NCBI GenBank assembly: GCA_046331625.1
Contig: JAXLQL010000006.1
Span: forward strand, 124,001-188,000
Reading direction: 5' to 3'
Length of the DNA stretch: 64,000 nucleotides
Source of the DNA: JAXLQL01 sp046331625
GTDB taxonomy: Bacteria > Acidobacteriota > Terriglobia > Bryobacterales > Bryobacteraceae
In this document: piece after piece, positions 17,036 to 25,786 of the stretch
How positions within the stretch are numbered: position 1 is the first letter of the stretch
Layout of the letters: every line of letters begins with the position of its first letter
Notes under the pieces: model-generated
Databases searched by the model: none
The model's input: the letters and a program-made list of their open reading frames with translations, nothing else
What the model was told of the DNA's origin: nothing
Translations under genes and position numbers: made by a program

Positions 17036-17722
17036 TCAAGCCAACTTGTTGCCGCACTCGGGGCAGAACTTGGCTTCCGACGCCGTGCCGCATTTATTAC
17101 AGATCTTCGGACCCGCCTTCACCGTGGCTTGGCCGCACTCGCCGCAGAACTTGGCTCCGGCCGCGATCGTTGCGCCGCAGGCGGGACAGGTAGCCTTTTT
17201 CGCTTGGGTATTGGTGACCGCAGTCTGCCCGGCGACGTAGGAATCGGCACCCATGTCGACGCCTGACACGTAGTCGGTCTTCGCGGCCTTGTCATAGAGC
17301 TGCTGCCGTGCTGCATCCGCCTTGGCTTGGGCTTGATTCGCCGCCAGTTGCTCCTGGAAGTCGGGCGCGCAGTTCTCGCATTGGTTCACCTTGGCGTTCC
17401 AGCAAACCTCGGCGCAGACCCAATGGCCGCAGCGCGTGCATTGGCGAAACGCGGGGCGCGCTTCTTCCACCGCTTCGGCCAGCGCGGCATCATGCGCCTT
17501 GCCGCCGACGGCCCGCTGCACCTCGTACGCGGCGTTGCCCATGCTGCCCATGCCGCCGAACAAGCTTCCCGCGACATTGAGAATCGACTGCGCCATTCCG
17601 AGCGTCGAAGGCTTGAACTGCGTCATGTGGCCGTTGCCGCATTTGTCGCAGCGGAACCGAAACTGGTAGCCGCGATCGGTGGAAAGGTCGTCGTAGTTGG
17701 AGACGAAGTTGATCAAGGCCAT
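17036..17722 (-). CDS. Multi-zinc-ribbon protein
   Basis: A 228-residue soluble protein with several paired-Cys modules: CDKCGNGH near the N-terminus, CTRCGHWVCAEVC and CENC in the middle, and two C-terminal zinc ribbons, CPACGATIAAGAKFCGECG and CNKCGTASEAKFCPECG. The central region is Ala/Gln-rich and helical. Double zinc ribbons of this kind often serve as protein- or RNA-binding tails. Its ATG shares the sequence CATG with the divergent next gene. Exact role unknown. Confidence 0.7.
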   Translation of the reverse strand: MALINFVSNYDDLSTDRGYQFRFRCDKCGNGHMTQFKPSTLGMAQSILNVAGSLFGGMGSMGNAAYEVQRAVGGKAHDAALAEAVEEARPAFRQCTRCGHWVCAEVCWNAKVNQCENCAPDFQEQLAANQAQAKADAARQQLYDKAAKTDYVSGVDMGADSYVAGQTAVTNTQAKKATCPACGATIAAGAKFCGECGQATVKAGPKICNKCGTASEAKFCPECGNKLA

Positions 17723-18059
17723 GGCTGAGACCGTGCCTTCAGTTTACGATGACTACGCTTACCATGAGTACATGGACCAACGGCTCCTCATGGGCGGCGC
17801 TGGACTCATGGCCGCCTTCGCAATTCCGGGACCAGCGCGCATCGTGGCGCTCGGTTGGCTTGGCCCGGCGCCATCGTTCCCGCTGCTGGTGATCCTCGCC
17901 GCCGTCGCCTTCTCGGTGCTGACTGGCGGAGCGCTGCTGGTGTGGAAGATCCTCACCAATAGCTGGCCTCCGCGCGAAGTGGTCCAGGTCCTGTTGGTGG
18001 TGGTCGCCGCCCGGATCATTCTCGACATGGTCCGCATGATGGGCTTTTGGCTGTTGTAG
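17721..18059 (+). CDS. Small integral membrane protein, unknown
   Basis: A 112-residue protein starting MAETVPSVYDDYAYHEYMD with three likely hydrophobic segments: GGAGLMAAFAIPGPARIVALG, FPLLVILAAVAFSVLTGGA and VVQVLLVVVAARIILDMV. The soluble N-terminus is acidic and Tyr-rich. The ATG overlaps the start of the divergent zinc-ribbon gene by two bases. No family recognised; the two divergent genes might share a promoter region only if one start is further in, so the exact start is uncertain. Confidence 0.6.
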   Translation: MAETVPSVYDDYAYHEYMDQRLLMGGAGLMAAFAIPGPARIVALGWLGPAPSFPLLVILAAVAFSVLTGGALLVWKILTNSWPPREVVQVLLVVVAARIILDMVRMMGFWLL

Positions 18060-18115
18060 CAGGAGCCCCTCAGCCACTGATTATGGTACAGTCTTCAGCG
18101 TAGAAGGGGTACCTC

Positions 18116-21100
18116 ATGAAATCCAGCAGCCATGTCTTGCTGCGGCTCTTTGCCGCTACAGCATTCACTTCTCTCTCGTTTGGGCAGACGCTCGGTACCG
18201 TCACGGGCGAGATTCGCGACTCCACCGGAGCCGTCATCGCGGGCGTAGAGATCACGGTGCGCAACACCGAAACCAACGTCGCGCGCAGCGTGGTCACCAA
18301 CCAGGATGGCGTCTACTCGGTCCCCGCATTGAACCCGGGGATGTACGAAGTGAAGGCCGTCAAGAGCGGATTCAAAAGCGCCACACGCGGCGGCATCGAG
18401 TTGCAGGTGCAGCAGACTGCCCGCGTCGACTTCGCGCTCGACGTCGGCCAAGTGTCGGAAACTGTCGAAGTCACGGGCGCCGTTCCGCTGCTGGCCACCG
18501 AAAACGCAACCGTCGGAACCGTGATCGAGCGCCAGCGCATCACTGACCTGCCGCTCAACGGGCGCAACTTCCTGAGCCTGGTGGCGCTCAGCCCCAACGT
18601 GAGCTACGGCTTTGCACCGGCGGCGCAGGCAGCCGGCCGACAAGGTGGAACGCGGTCGGGGATCACGATGTCGCTTGCCGGAGCTCGCGCGACGTGGAGC
18701 AACTACACGCTCGACGGCATCACCAATACCGATATCAACTTCAACCTCTACATCGTGCTGCCTTCCGTGGAAGCGCTGCAGGAGTTCAAGGTCCAGACCG
18801 GCATCTACCCGGCCGAGTTCGGACGCGCCGCCGGACAAGTGAACGTCTCCACGCGCGGCGGCACGAACGAATATCACGGTTCGGCGTTCGAGTTCGTGCG
18901 CAATGACCGGCTCGATGCCCGCCCGTACTTCTTCAAGGATCCCGAAAGCCCCAACCAGGTGGCGCCCGAGAAGGCGCCCTATCGCCAGAACCAGTACGGC
19001 TTCACTCTCGCCGGACCGGTGCGCATCCCGAAGCTCTACAACGGAGCGAACCGGCTCTTCTTCATGGCGAACTACGAAGGTTTCAAGTCCCGCCGCACCG
19101 TGACCACGTTCGGCACCACGATGACCGACGCGATGCGCAAGGGAGATTTCTCAGTGATCCCGACGGCGCTGCAGGATCCCAATACGCGCGCACGCAGTGG
19201 CAATACCATCACTTCCACGGCATTCCCGGGCAACCAGATTCCCGCCTCGCGCTTCGACAAGGGCAGCGTCCTGCTGCTCGATCGGTTCGCGCCCGTGCCG
19301 AATCTCGCCCAGTCAGGCGTGCCCAACCGCAACTATCAATACTTGGCGAAGACGCCGGTGGACAAGGATCAGTTCACCGCGCGCATCGACTTCAACGAGA
19401 GCCCTAACTCGCAATGGTTCGGCCGCTATAGCTGGACCGACGAGCTCACTCTCACTCCTGGCATCAAGCTCAACGGCCAGCCGCTTTACACGCGCGCTGG
19501 ACAGTGGGTGCTGGCGAACACTCGAGTCTTCTCGGCAACGAAGGTGAACGAAGCGCGGTTCGGATACAACTCGCTCTTCAACAACATCAGCCAGGAACTC
19601 GCGGGAGTAGAGAACGTTAACGCGCTGCTCAACACGCCGGTGAAGATCACCGACCCGAACTCGTTCGGCATTCCGAACATCTCGCTCGCCAACAATCTCT
19701 CGGGATTGGGCAACGACGCCAATGGCCCATTCACCATCGACGACAAGGTATTCCAAGCCACCGACAACTTCTCGTGGGTTCACGGCAAGCACTCGTTCCG
19801 CTTCGGCGGGGAGTATCGGTACAACCAATACCTGCAGTTCGGAAACGAATTCGCGCGTGGGCGCTTCACCACCAACGGCAGCTTCACGGCAAACGCGAAC
19901 ACGCTCGCCGGCGGATACTCGGGCGCGGATTTTCTCATCGGAGCCTTCACGCAGCTCGACAGCGCGGTGGCGCTGGCCAAGGGCGATTTCCGCGACAGCG
20001 AAGTGGGCCTCTATTTCGACGATACGTACAAGGTCACTTCGAAGCTCACCGTCAATCTCGGTTTGCGCTGGGAACTGGCGCAGCCGTTGTGGGACAAGTT
20101 CGGCAACGCGGTGAACTTCCAGATCCGCCAGCCGCTGCCCTACTACGCGAACGAACCCGACGCGAGCAAGCACCCCGTGTATGTGCGCACCGGCACCGGC
20201 GACTTCTACCAGAACATCGATTTTCGATTTACCGGTCCGGTGCAGTTGGCGCGCGATGGCCGCCTCGGCAATCGCCTCATCAAGACCGACTACAACAACT
20301 TCGCGCCGCGCTTGGGCATCGCCTACAGCCCGTCGGCGAAGTGGGCTTTCCGCGCGGGCTTCGGGATCTTCTACTCGCAAGAGAGCAAGAACTCGATCTT
20401 CGACATGAATCGCGGCATGGGCGGGCGCGCTTCGATCGTGCCTGACGTGCAGGCGCCGCCCGTGCTCGGCTACACCAACTTCATCAACGCGAGCCAGCTT
20501 CCGGTGCTGCTGGCAAGCCCATCCGGACTCACCTGGGGCGCGGACTCCAATCTCGCCAACACGTACACGATGCAGTATCTCTTCAACGTGCAGCGCACTC
20601 TCGGCAACAGCTCCACGGTGGAAGTGGGCTACACGGGCAACCAGAGCCGAAAGCTCGCCTACCTGATCAACGCCAACGGACCCGTTCCCGGAATCACGCA
20701 ATTCCGCCTTCGCGCGCCGTATCCGGAGTGGCAGGCGATCCAATTCATCGCCGGCGACGGCAACGCCAACTACAACGCATTCAGCGGCAAGCTCACGCAG
20801 CGCTTCGGTACCGGCTTCACCACATTGCTCGCCTTCACGTGGTCAAAGGCGCTCGACGAGAACAGCGCCATCCGCGGTACGGGCGACGATTTCACGCCGG
20901 AGAATCCGCATTGCCGGCGTTGCGAGCGCGGACCTGCCGGGTTCGATGTGCCGCGGCGGTTCGTGGCGTCGATCCTCTACACGCTGCCGTTCGGCAAGGG
21001 CCGCCGGTATTTGAATCGAGGCGGGGCTGTGAACCAGGTGCTCGGCGGATGGCAGTTCTCGACGATCACCACGGTGCAGGACGGCAACCCGATCACCACG

Positions 21101-21505
21101 CGATCCTGGGATTCGGCCGGCCAGGCGATCGTACCGGACGGCAATCGGTTGAACTGCGTGGCGGGCGCGCAGCAAGTGGCTTCGGCTCCCACGCCGGATC
21201 GCTACTTTCTATCTTCCGCGTTCGTGAACACGGTGGCGGGCGAGTTCGGCTCGTGCGGACGCAACAATCTCTATGCGCCGGGGCAGTGGAACATCGACTT
21301 CTCGACGCTCAAGGACTTCCGGCTCAACGAAAAGCACTCGCTCCAATTCCGTATGGAAATGTTCAATGCGCCGAACCATCCGGCGTGGGGGCGTCCCAAC
21401 GCGCAGTGGGGATCGTCGAACGTGGCGCCGGCGGTGTTGTTCGGGCGAATCCGGGGCACGAGCCAGTTGCGGCAGATCCAGTTCGCGCTGAAGTATTACT
21501 TCTGA
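18116..21505 (+). CDS. Oar-like TonB-dependent outer-membrane receptor
   Basis: A 1129-residue outer-membrane protein. After a signal peptide (residues 1 to about 23) comes a carboxypeptidase-regulatory-like domain (about 25-110, GTVTGEIRDSTGAVIAGVEITV), then a plug domain (NFLSLVALSPNV; IYPAEFGRAAGQVN) and a large beta-barrel ending in an aromatic residue (LKYYF), as needed for outer-membrane insertion. These large Oar-like receptors are expanded in Solibacteres and are thought to import oligosaccharides or peptides using TonB; the tonB gene at 25787 could serve it. AGGGG precedes the ATG. The ligand is unknown. Confidence 0.93.
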   Translation: MKSSSHVLLRLFAATAFTSLSFGQTLGTVTGEIRDSTGAVIAGVEITVRNTETNVARSVVTNQDGVYSVPALNPGMYEVKAVKSGFKSATRGGIELQVQQTARVDFALDVGQVSETVEVTGAVPLLATENATVGTVIERQRITDLPLNGRNFLSLVALSPNVSYGFAPAAQAAGRQGGTRSGITMSLAGARATWSNYTLDGITNTDINFNLYIVLPSVEALQEFKVQTGIYPAEFGRAAGQVNVSTRGGTNEYHGSAFEFVRNDRLDARPYFFKDPESPNQVAPEKAPYRQNQYGFTLAGPVRIPKLYNGANRLFFMANYEGFKSRRTVTTFGTTMTDAMRKGDFSVIPTALQDPNTRARSGNTITSTAFPGNQIPASRFDKGSVLLLDRFAPVPNLAQSGVPNRNYQYLAKTPVDKDQFTARIDFNESPNSQWFGRYSWTDELTLTPGIKLNGQPLYTRAGQWVLANTRVFSATKVNEARFGYNSLFNNISQELAGVENVNALLNTPVKITDPNSFGIPNISLANNLSGLGNDANGPFTIDDKVFQATDNFSWVHGKHSFRFGGEYRYNQYLQFGNEFARGRFTTNGSFTANANTLAGGYSGADFLIGAFTQLDSAVALAKGDFRDSEVGLYFDDTYKVTSKLTVNLGLRWELAQPLWDKFGNAVNFQIRQPLPYYANEPDASKHPVYVRTGTGDFYQNIDFRFTGPVQLARDGRLGNRLIKTDYNNFAPRLGIAYSPSAKWAFRAGFGIFYSQESKNSIFDMNRGMGGRASIVPDVQAPPVLGYTNFINASQLPVLLASPSGLTWGADSNLANTYTMQYLFNVQRTLGNSSTVEVGYTGNQSRKLAYLINANGPVPGITQFRLRAPYPEWQAIQFIAGDGNANYNAFSGKLTQRFGTGFTTLLAFTWSKALDENSAIRGTGDDFTPENPHCRRCERGPAGFDVPRRFVASILYTLPFGKGRRYLNRGGAVNQVLGGWQFSTITTVQDGNPITTRSWDSAGQAIVPDGNRLNCVAGAQQVASAPTPDRYFLSSAFVNTVAGEFGSCGRNNLYAPGQWNIDFSTLKDFRLNEKHSLQFRMEMFNAPNHPAWGRPNAQWGSSNVAPAVLFGRIRGTSQLRQIQFALKYYF

Positions 21506-21548
21506 CGGGTGTGCCGCGCCACCGGCCGTGCAAAGTTCCGGTGGAAAA

Positions 21549-21568
21549 TGTATACTTGTGAGTAGACA
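21549..21568 (+). promoter_or_regulatory. Promoter with overlapping operator dyad for the Phd-PIN pair
   Basis: TATACT at 21551-21556 is a good -10 box, and the half-sites TGTATACT and AGTAGACA (7 of 8 pairs complementary, 4-base spacer) form a dyad that covers it and reaches the first base of the ATG. The expected transcript start is only about 5 bases before the ATG. The possible -35 17 bases upstream (GTGCAA) is weak. It fits autoregulation by the antitoxin. Confidence 0.5.
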
Positions 21569-21861
21569 TGAACGCGACCATTATCGACCTTCGCTACAAA
21601 ATGAAAGATGTCCTCCGAATGATCGATCAGGGCGAAGCGGTGACAGTTCTATACAGAGGAAAGCCGAAAGCCATGCTCACTCCAATTTTCGTAGACGACA
21701 GCTCTTCCCTGACGCGAGTCGAGGAGCAACCTGCCTTTGGCATGTGGAAAGACAACGCGGCGATGGCCGATCCGGATGCATATGTGCGAAAGCTGCGTGA
21801 ACCCCGCTTCGCATCCCGGTTCGCTGATCCGAAACCATCCCGAGCACGCAAGCGCAAGTGA
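21568..21861 (+). CDS. Phd/YefM-type antitoxin
   Basis: A 97-residue protein whose N-terminal half (TIIDLRYKMKDVLRMIDQGE then VTVLYRGKPKAMLTP) matches the Phd/YefM DNA-binding fold, the 'defend against death' antitoxin type. The C-terminal half should neutralise the toxin and ends in a very basic tail. Its stop overlaps the GTG start of the PIN-domain gene, the classical toxin-antitoxin layout, and an operator dyad lies over its promoter. Confidence 0.85.
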   Translation: MNATIIDLRYKMKDVLRMIDQGEAVTVLYRGKPKAMLTPIFVDDSSSLTRVEEQPAFGMWKDNAAMADPDAYVRKLREPRFASRFADPKPSRARKRK

Positions 21862-22235
21862 TCTTCGACACTGACGTTCTCATCTGGGCCTTCCGTGGCA
21901 ACAGCGCCGCCGCGCGCGCCATTAATCTCGAGCGAGACCGTTCGATGTCCGTCGTCACGCTGATGGAGTTGCTGCAAGGCGCGCGATCGAAGCTCGAAGC
22001 ACAGCAGATTCAGAAGTCGCTTCGCCAACTGGGTTTTCGGACGTTGCATCTCTCTCAGCCCATCGGGACCACCGCCACAGCGATGGTCCAGATGTACTCA
22101 CTCAGTCACGGGATCCAGGTGACGGACGCGCTGATCGCCGCCACCGCGCTCGAAGTTGGCGAAACGCTGTGCACGGGAAACATCAAGCACTTTCGAGTAG
22201 TACCGGGGCTCGAGCTAGCCGCATTCAAACGCTGA
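21858..22235 (+). CDS. PIN-domain ribonuclease toxin (VapC-like)
   Basis: A 125-residue PIN-domain protein. The acidic metal site is visible: Asp4/Asp6 in IFDTDVLIWAF, Glu in VTLMELLQGA, Asp in QVTDALIAATALE, and a final TGNIKHF block. VapC-type toxins cut tRNA or rRNA. The GTG start overlaps the antitoxin stop (GTGA). Its TGA is immediately adjacent to the stop of the convergent TPR gene, with no bases between. All key residues are present, so it looks active. Confidence 0.88.
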   Translation: MIFDTDVLIWAFRGNSAAARAINLERDRSMSVVTLMELLQGARSKLEAQQIQKSLRQLGFRTLHLSQPIGTTATAMVQMYSLSHGIQVTDALIAATALEVGETLCTGNIKHFRVVPGLELAAFKR

Positions 22236-23333
22236 TCATTTCCGCCTCACGGGCGCGGCCTTTCGCACTAGCGCCGCCGGCTTCTCCTCTGGGACCACCT
22301 TCTTCCGCTCCACCTCCATCGCATCCACAGCTTGCGTGAACACCGCCTTCGCCTCCGCCTTTCGCTCGCGGACCAACTGCCGCTTCGCCTCCTCGCTCAA
22401 CGCGCCGGTGAGAAACCCTGTCCGGATCGCGAGCGACCGATCCACCGCCGCCTGACTCTCCTCGAGCTTGCCTTGCTCGCTATAGAACGTCGCGATCTTG
22501 TCGAGGGTCAACGCCACCATCGGATGCTCGGGACCCGCGCTCACCTCCCAAATCCCAAGCAGGCGCTTGTAGACCGGCTCGGCATCGTCGTACCGGCGCT
22601 GCCCGAACAAGCTGTAGGCGAGGCCGTCGAGCGTAGCGATGAGGTCCGCATGATCGCCGCCGTGAATCCGTTCGCGAATCACCAGCGCTCTGCGGAATGT
22701 CGCCTCGGCGCGATCGTAGGCGCGCTGGGAATTCTCGAGTTCGCCCACGCGATCGAGCATCGGCAGCACCTGCGGGTGGTCCGGACCAATCACGCGATCG
22801 AGCACCCCGAGCGCCTGCCGGTAGTCATCGAGGGCGGCGTCCGGCTGCTCCATGTCGAGGTGAATGAGCCCGAGCCGAGCCGTGTCTTCGGCGAGCCGGA
22901 TGTTTTCGCTCATTCCCGGCCGCCACCGCATGAACCGCGCCTGCTGCGCGACGAACAGCGCCCGCTCGAACTCCTTTTTCCCGCGCAGGATTCCGATGAG
23001 CTTCACGTACTCGTCGGCGATCGACGGGTCAGTGCGGCTGATGGCCACCTCACGCCAGTTGATCGCGAGTTGCAGCCACGCCTCGGCTTCGTCGTACTTC
23101 TTCAGGGCGATATTGGCGCTGGTGAGAGCCTCGAGCGCGTCGTAGCGTTTGGGGTCCTTGAAGTCGGCCTGCTCGACGAGCTTCCACGCTTTCTCGAACG
23201 TGGCGAGTGAGCTCGCGTACTGTCCGCGGGAGTAGGCATCCCGGCCCGCTTGGAGCACCTTTTCGAACTCGGGGACGGGGTCCTGATTGGCGAAGGCGGC
23301 GAGGCAAACGAGCAGCGGCAGGAGAAGGCGCAT
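22236..23333 (-). CDS. Secreted tetratricopeptide-repeat protein
   Basis: A 365-residue protein with a signal peptide (MRLLLPLLVCLAAFA) followed by about six TPR-like repeats of the kinesin-light-chain type: EKVLQAGRDAYSRGQYASSL, YDEAEAWLQLAI, PDAALDDYRQALGVLDRV, AYDRAEATFRRALVIRERI, RYDDAEPVYKRLLGIWE and LEESQAAVDRSLAIRTG. It ends in a Lys/Ala/Pro-rich tail. The ATG at 23333 was chosen because it gives a clean signal peptide; a GTG 15 bases upstream is the alternative, and neither has a strong ribosome-binding site. Probable protein-protein scaffold in the periplasm. Confidence 0.8.
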   Translation of the reverse strand: MRLLLPLLVCLAAFANQDPVPEFEKVLQAGRDAYSRGQYASSLATFEKAWKLVEQADFKDPKRYDALEALTSANIALKKYDEAEAWLQLAINWREVAISRTDPSIADEYVKLIGILRGKKEFERALFVAQQARFMRWRPGMSENIRLAEDTARLGLIHLDMEQPDAALDDYRQALGVLDRVIGPDHPQVLPMLDRVGELENSQRAYDRAEATFRRALVIRERIHGGDHADLIATLDGLAYSLFGQRRYDDAEPVYKRLLGIWEVSAGPEHPMVALTLDKIATFYSEQGKLEESQAAVDRSLAIRTGFLTGALSEEAKRQLVRERKAEAKAVFTQAVDAMEVERKKVVPEEKPAALVRKAAPVRRK

Positions 23334-23376
23334 GCCGGTGATGGACACCGGATGGGCGAGGAAAGTTCCCGGGAAT

Positions 23377-23451
23377 TGGTGAGCCGGGCGGGGATCGAAC
23401 CCGCGGCCATCTGATTAAAAGTCAGATGCTCTACCACTGAGCTACCGGCCC
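23377..23451 (-). tRNA. tRNA-Lys (anticodon TTT)
   Basis: Minus-strand cloverleaf: acceptor GGGCCGG with CCGGCTC, D arm GCTC...GAGC, anticodon stem TCTGA/TCAGA with loop CTTTTAA (anticodon TTT, Lys), T arm GCGGG-TTCGATC-CCCGC, discriminator A and encoded CCA. Confidence 0.96.
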
Positions 23452-23542
23452 ACGAAAACGAAGGAACTTGTTTCAGATTAACACAAGCGCCTCTCACAGC
23501 CTTTGTCTCTGGAAGCAGATGCGGGTACAGCACTTATCGCGC

Positions 23543-23548
23543 TATAAT
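23543..23548 (+). promoter_or_regulatory. Candidate -10 box (TATAAT) for yceD-rpmF-plsX
   Basis: A perfect TATAAT lies 62 bases before the yceD ATG, in the gap between the minus-strand tRNA-Lys and the plus-strand operon. The -35 region at standard spacing is not a good match, so this is a candidate only. Confidence 0.45.
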
Positions 23549-23610
23549 GGCTATTCGTCCGCCTCCGCAGGCTTGTGCCCGTTCGGGTGCGATCGCCGCC
23601 TAAGTTCTTT

Positions 23611-24135
23611 ATGTTCCTGGCAGTCAACGAGTTAGAGCTCCGCAAGGTACCCTTCGACGTATCCTTCGCGCCAGGCAAGCTCGACTTGCTCGACAAGACC
23701 CTGGATCTGAAAGAGCCCCTGGCGGTGAAAGGGTCAGCGGAGTTGGCCGGAGTGCTCGATGAGATTCGGGTGCGGGGACACATTCGCGGCAGGCTGCAGT
23801 GCGAATGCGACTTGTGCCTGGAGGCGTTCGACATCCCGGTGGACGGAGATTTCTCGCTGAGCTACCGGCCCGCCGAGAGCCTGGAAGAGGCGTCCGAGGT
23901 CGAGATCGCCGGCGAGGAAACGGATATCGGGTTTTACGAAGGGGCCGGCATCGAGCTGGCCGACGTGGTTCGCGAACAGGTGCTGTTGTGGCTGCCGATG
24001 CAGCGCACCTGCCGGGCGGACTGCAAGGGAATCTGCCCGCAGTGCGGGCGCAACCGGAACACAGGAGATTGCGGCTGCCAAAAGCCTCACTTGGACGAGC
24101 GCTGGGCTGCCCTTCAGAAACTCACAGGAGATTAA
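23611..24135 (+). CDS. yceD: YceD/DUF177 family protein
   Basis: A 174-residue protein of the DUF177 family, encoded as usual just before rpmF. It has the paired Cys motifs of the family, CDLC around residue 69 and a C-terminal cluster CRADCKGICPQCGRN...CGC that should bind zinc. The start at 23611 (MFLAVNELELRKVPFDV) is the family N-terminus. Related proteins affect 23S rRNA accumulation and processing in bacteria and plants. The rpmF ATG follows after two bases. Confidence 0.9.
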   Translation: MFLAVNELELRKVPFDVSFAPGKLDLLDKTLDLKEPLAVKGSAELAGVLDEIRVRGHIRGRLQCECDLCLEAFDIPVDGDFSLSYRPAESLEEASEVEIAGEETDIGFYEGAGIELADVVREQVLLWLPMQRTCRADCKGICPQCGRNRNTGDCGCQKPHLDERWAALQKLTGD

Positions 24136-24137
24136 CG

Positions 24138-24320
24138 ATGCCGAATCCCAAACGACGCCACTCCAAGCGCCGCAAGAACAGCCGCCGCGCCCATGACTTT
24201 CTCTCGCGCCCAGCCTTGGCCACCTGCCCCGATACGGGCAACCCCACCATGCCGCACCGCGTGAGCCCGCACACCGGCAAGTACAAGGGCCGCGAAGTCA
24301 TCGAAGTGGAAGAATCCTGA
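24138..24320 (+). CDS. rpmF: 50S ribosomal protein L32
   Basis: A 60-residue ribosomal protein with the standard start MPNPKRRHSKRRKNSRRAHD and the C-terminal block HRVSPHTGKYKGREVIEVE. Only a remnant of the family's Cys pattern is seen (one Cys in ATCPDTGN), so it is a mostly Cys-free, zinc-independent form. AGGAG lies 7 bases upstream of the ATG. It sits between yceD and plsX, the widely conserved order. Confidence 0.95.
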   Translation: MPNPKRRHSKRRKNSRRAHDFLSRPALATCPDTGNPTMPHRVSPHTGKYKGREVIEVEES

Positions 24321-24339
24321 GAGCGCCCAGGCGTTCCCC

Positions 24340-25350
24340 ATGGTGACCATCGCCGTCGATGCCATGGGCGGCGATCACGCTCCGAAGAACGAAATCCTCG
24401 GCGTGATCGAGGCCGTCAAGGCCTACGACGTCCGTGTAAAACTCATTGGCCGGAAGGAATTGCTCGAGTCCGAACTCGACCGTCATTCCAGTTGGAGGAG
24501 TTTGCCCATCGAGATCGTGCATGCCTCCGAGCACATCACGATGGACGATAGCGCGGCCAAGGCCGTTCGTGGCAAGAAGGACAGCTCGATCCGCGTCGCC
24601 TCGCGCCTGGTTCGCGATGGCGAGGCTGCGGGCGTCGTGTCGGCGGGCAACACCGGAGCCGTCATGGCCACGGCGAAGATGGTGCAAGGCATGGTCCACG
24701 GGGTGGAGCGCCCTGCCCTGGCCGCCGTTTTCCCCACCCGGACCGGCAAGCCCGCAGTGGTGGTGGATGTCGGCGCCAATGTCGACTCCACGCCGCAAAT
24801 GCTCGCGCAATTCGCGGTGATGGGCGAGGTCTATTCGCGCGTGATTTGCCATACGGATAACCCGCGCGTGGGCCTGCTTTCGATCGGCGAAGAGGAGCAC
24901 AAAGGCAACGAGCTCACCAAAGCGGCCACGCCGTTGATCAAGGCTCTGCCGATCAACTTCATCGGCAATGTGGAAGGCCGCGACATCTTCCGCGGCCATG
25001 CCGACGTTGTGGTGTGCGACGGATTCATCGGCAACGTGCTGCTCAAGACGGGCGAGGGCGTGGCAAGCATGATCACCGGGATGCTCCGCGAAACGCTCAG
25101 TTCGAGTCCGCTGTACAAGGCAGGGGCTTTCCTCGCCAAGGGGGCGTTCGCGCAACTCAAGAAGCAGATCGACTACTCCGAGTACGGCGGCGCTCCGCTG
25201 CTGGGCGTGAAGGGTGTTTGCATCATCTGCCACGGGAGCTCGAATCCCAACGCGATCAAGAACGCGGTTCGGGTGGCGGCCGAGTTCGCCGCGAGCAACG
25301 CGAACACGCGCATCGAGGAGGAGTTGATGAGCGGCTCCTCGGCGCAGTAG
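24340..25350 (+). CDS. plsX: Phosphate acyltransferase PlsX
   Basis: A 336-residue enzyme that makes acyl-phosphate from acyl-ACP for the first step of phospholipid synthesis (PlsX/PlsY pathway). Signature blocks are TIAVDAMGGDHAPKNEI at the N-terminus, GVVSAGNTGAVMATA, VDVGANVDSTPQMLAQFA, LLSIGEEEHKGNEL, GNVEGRDIF and DGFIGNVLLKTGEG. It starts 19 bases after rpmF. Downstream lies a block of non-coding repeats derived from the tonB 3' end. Confidence 0.96.
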   Translation: MVTIAVDAMGGDHAPKNEILGVIEAVKAYDVRVKLIGRKELLESELDRHSSWRSLPIEIVHASEHITMDDSAAKAVRGKKDSSIRVASRLVRDGEAAGVVSAGNTGAVMATAKMVQGMVHGVERPALAAVFPTRTGKPAVVVDVGANVDSTPQMLAQFAVMGEVYSRVICHTDNPRVGLLSIGEEEHKGNELTKAATPLIKALPINFIGNVEGRDIFRGHADVVVCDGFIGNVLLKTGEGVASMITGMLRETLSSSPLYKAGAFLAKGAFAQLKKQIDYSEYGGAPLLGVKGVCIICHGSSNPNAIKNAVRVAAEFAASNANTRIEEELMSGSSAQ

Positions 25351-25351
25351 G

Positions 25352-25786
25352 CAATCACTGCGACAGCTTGAACCACGAAGCCACTGCCCGGCCGCATCGA
25401 TCGCCACCTGCACGAGCAAAGTATGTTCGTTCGCGATGCGGGCAGCCCGCACCGCGCGTCGCGGGAGACGATCGCTTTGATCACGGCGGTGGCTGTCACG
25501 GCGGGCCGATTGAATTGAAGTTCATCTCGGCCATCGGGATCACCTCCACGGGTTGCCCGTTGAGCATGGCCGGCGCATCGAGCCTTCGAGCCACGGGCGG
25601 GGCCGTCGGGGCAGACGATCGCTCCCATCGCGAGGGCAGCTGTCACCACGACAGCTTGAAGTTCACCTCGGCCATCGGGCTCACTTCACCGGTTGCCCGT
25701 TGAGCATGGTGGGCGCATAGGGCCTTCGAGCCACGGGGGCGGGGCCGTCGGGGGAGATCGCCTCGACTAAACCAACGCGCCGACTG
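25352..25786. repeat. Three degenerate tandem copies of the tonB 3' end
   Basis: No intact gene is present in this gap. Copies of the last part of the neighbouring tonB gene recur with a period of about 141-147 bp: the landmark TTGAA falls at 25368, 25515, 25656 and then at 25800 in the real gene. The copies at 25515 and 25656 are each followed by a shared spacer beginning CCTTCGAGCCACGGG (25579 and 25723). The first copy (25352 to about 25493) keeps a different portion, matching the coding of the last TonB helix region. All are frame-broken fragments. Confidence 0.8.

Noticed and set aside
19313..20743. 476-codon minus-strand frame inside the Oar-like receptor gene
   Set aside because: No family motif; the receptor on the plus strand is continuous and convincing.
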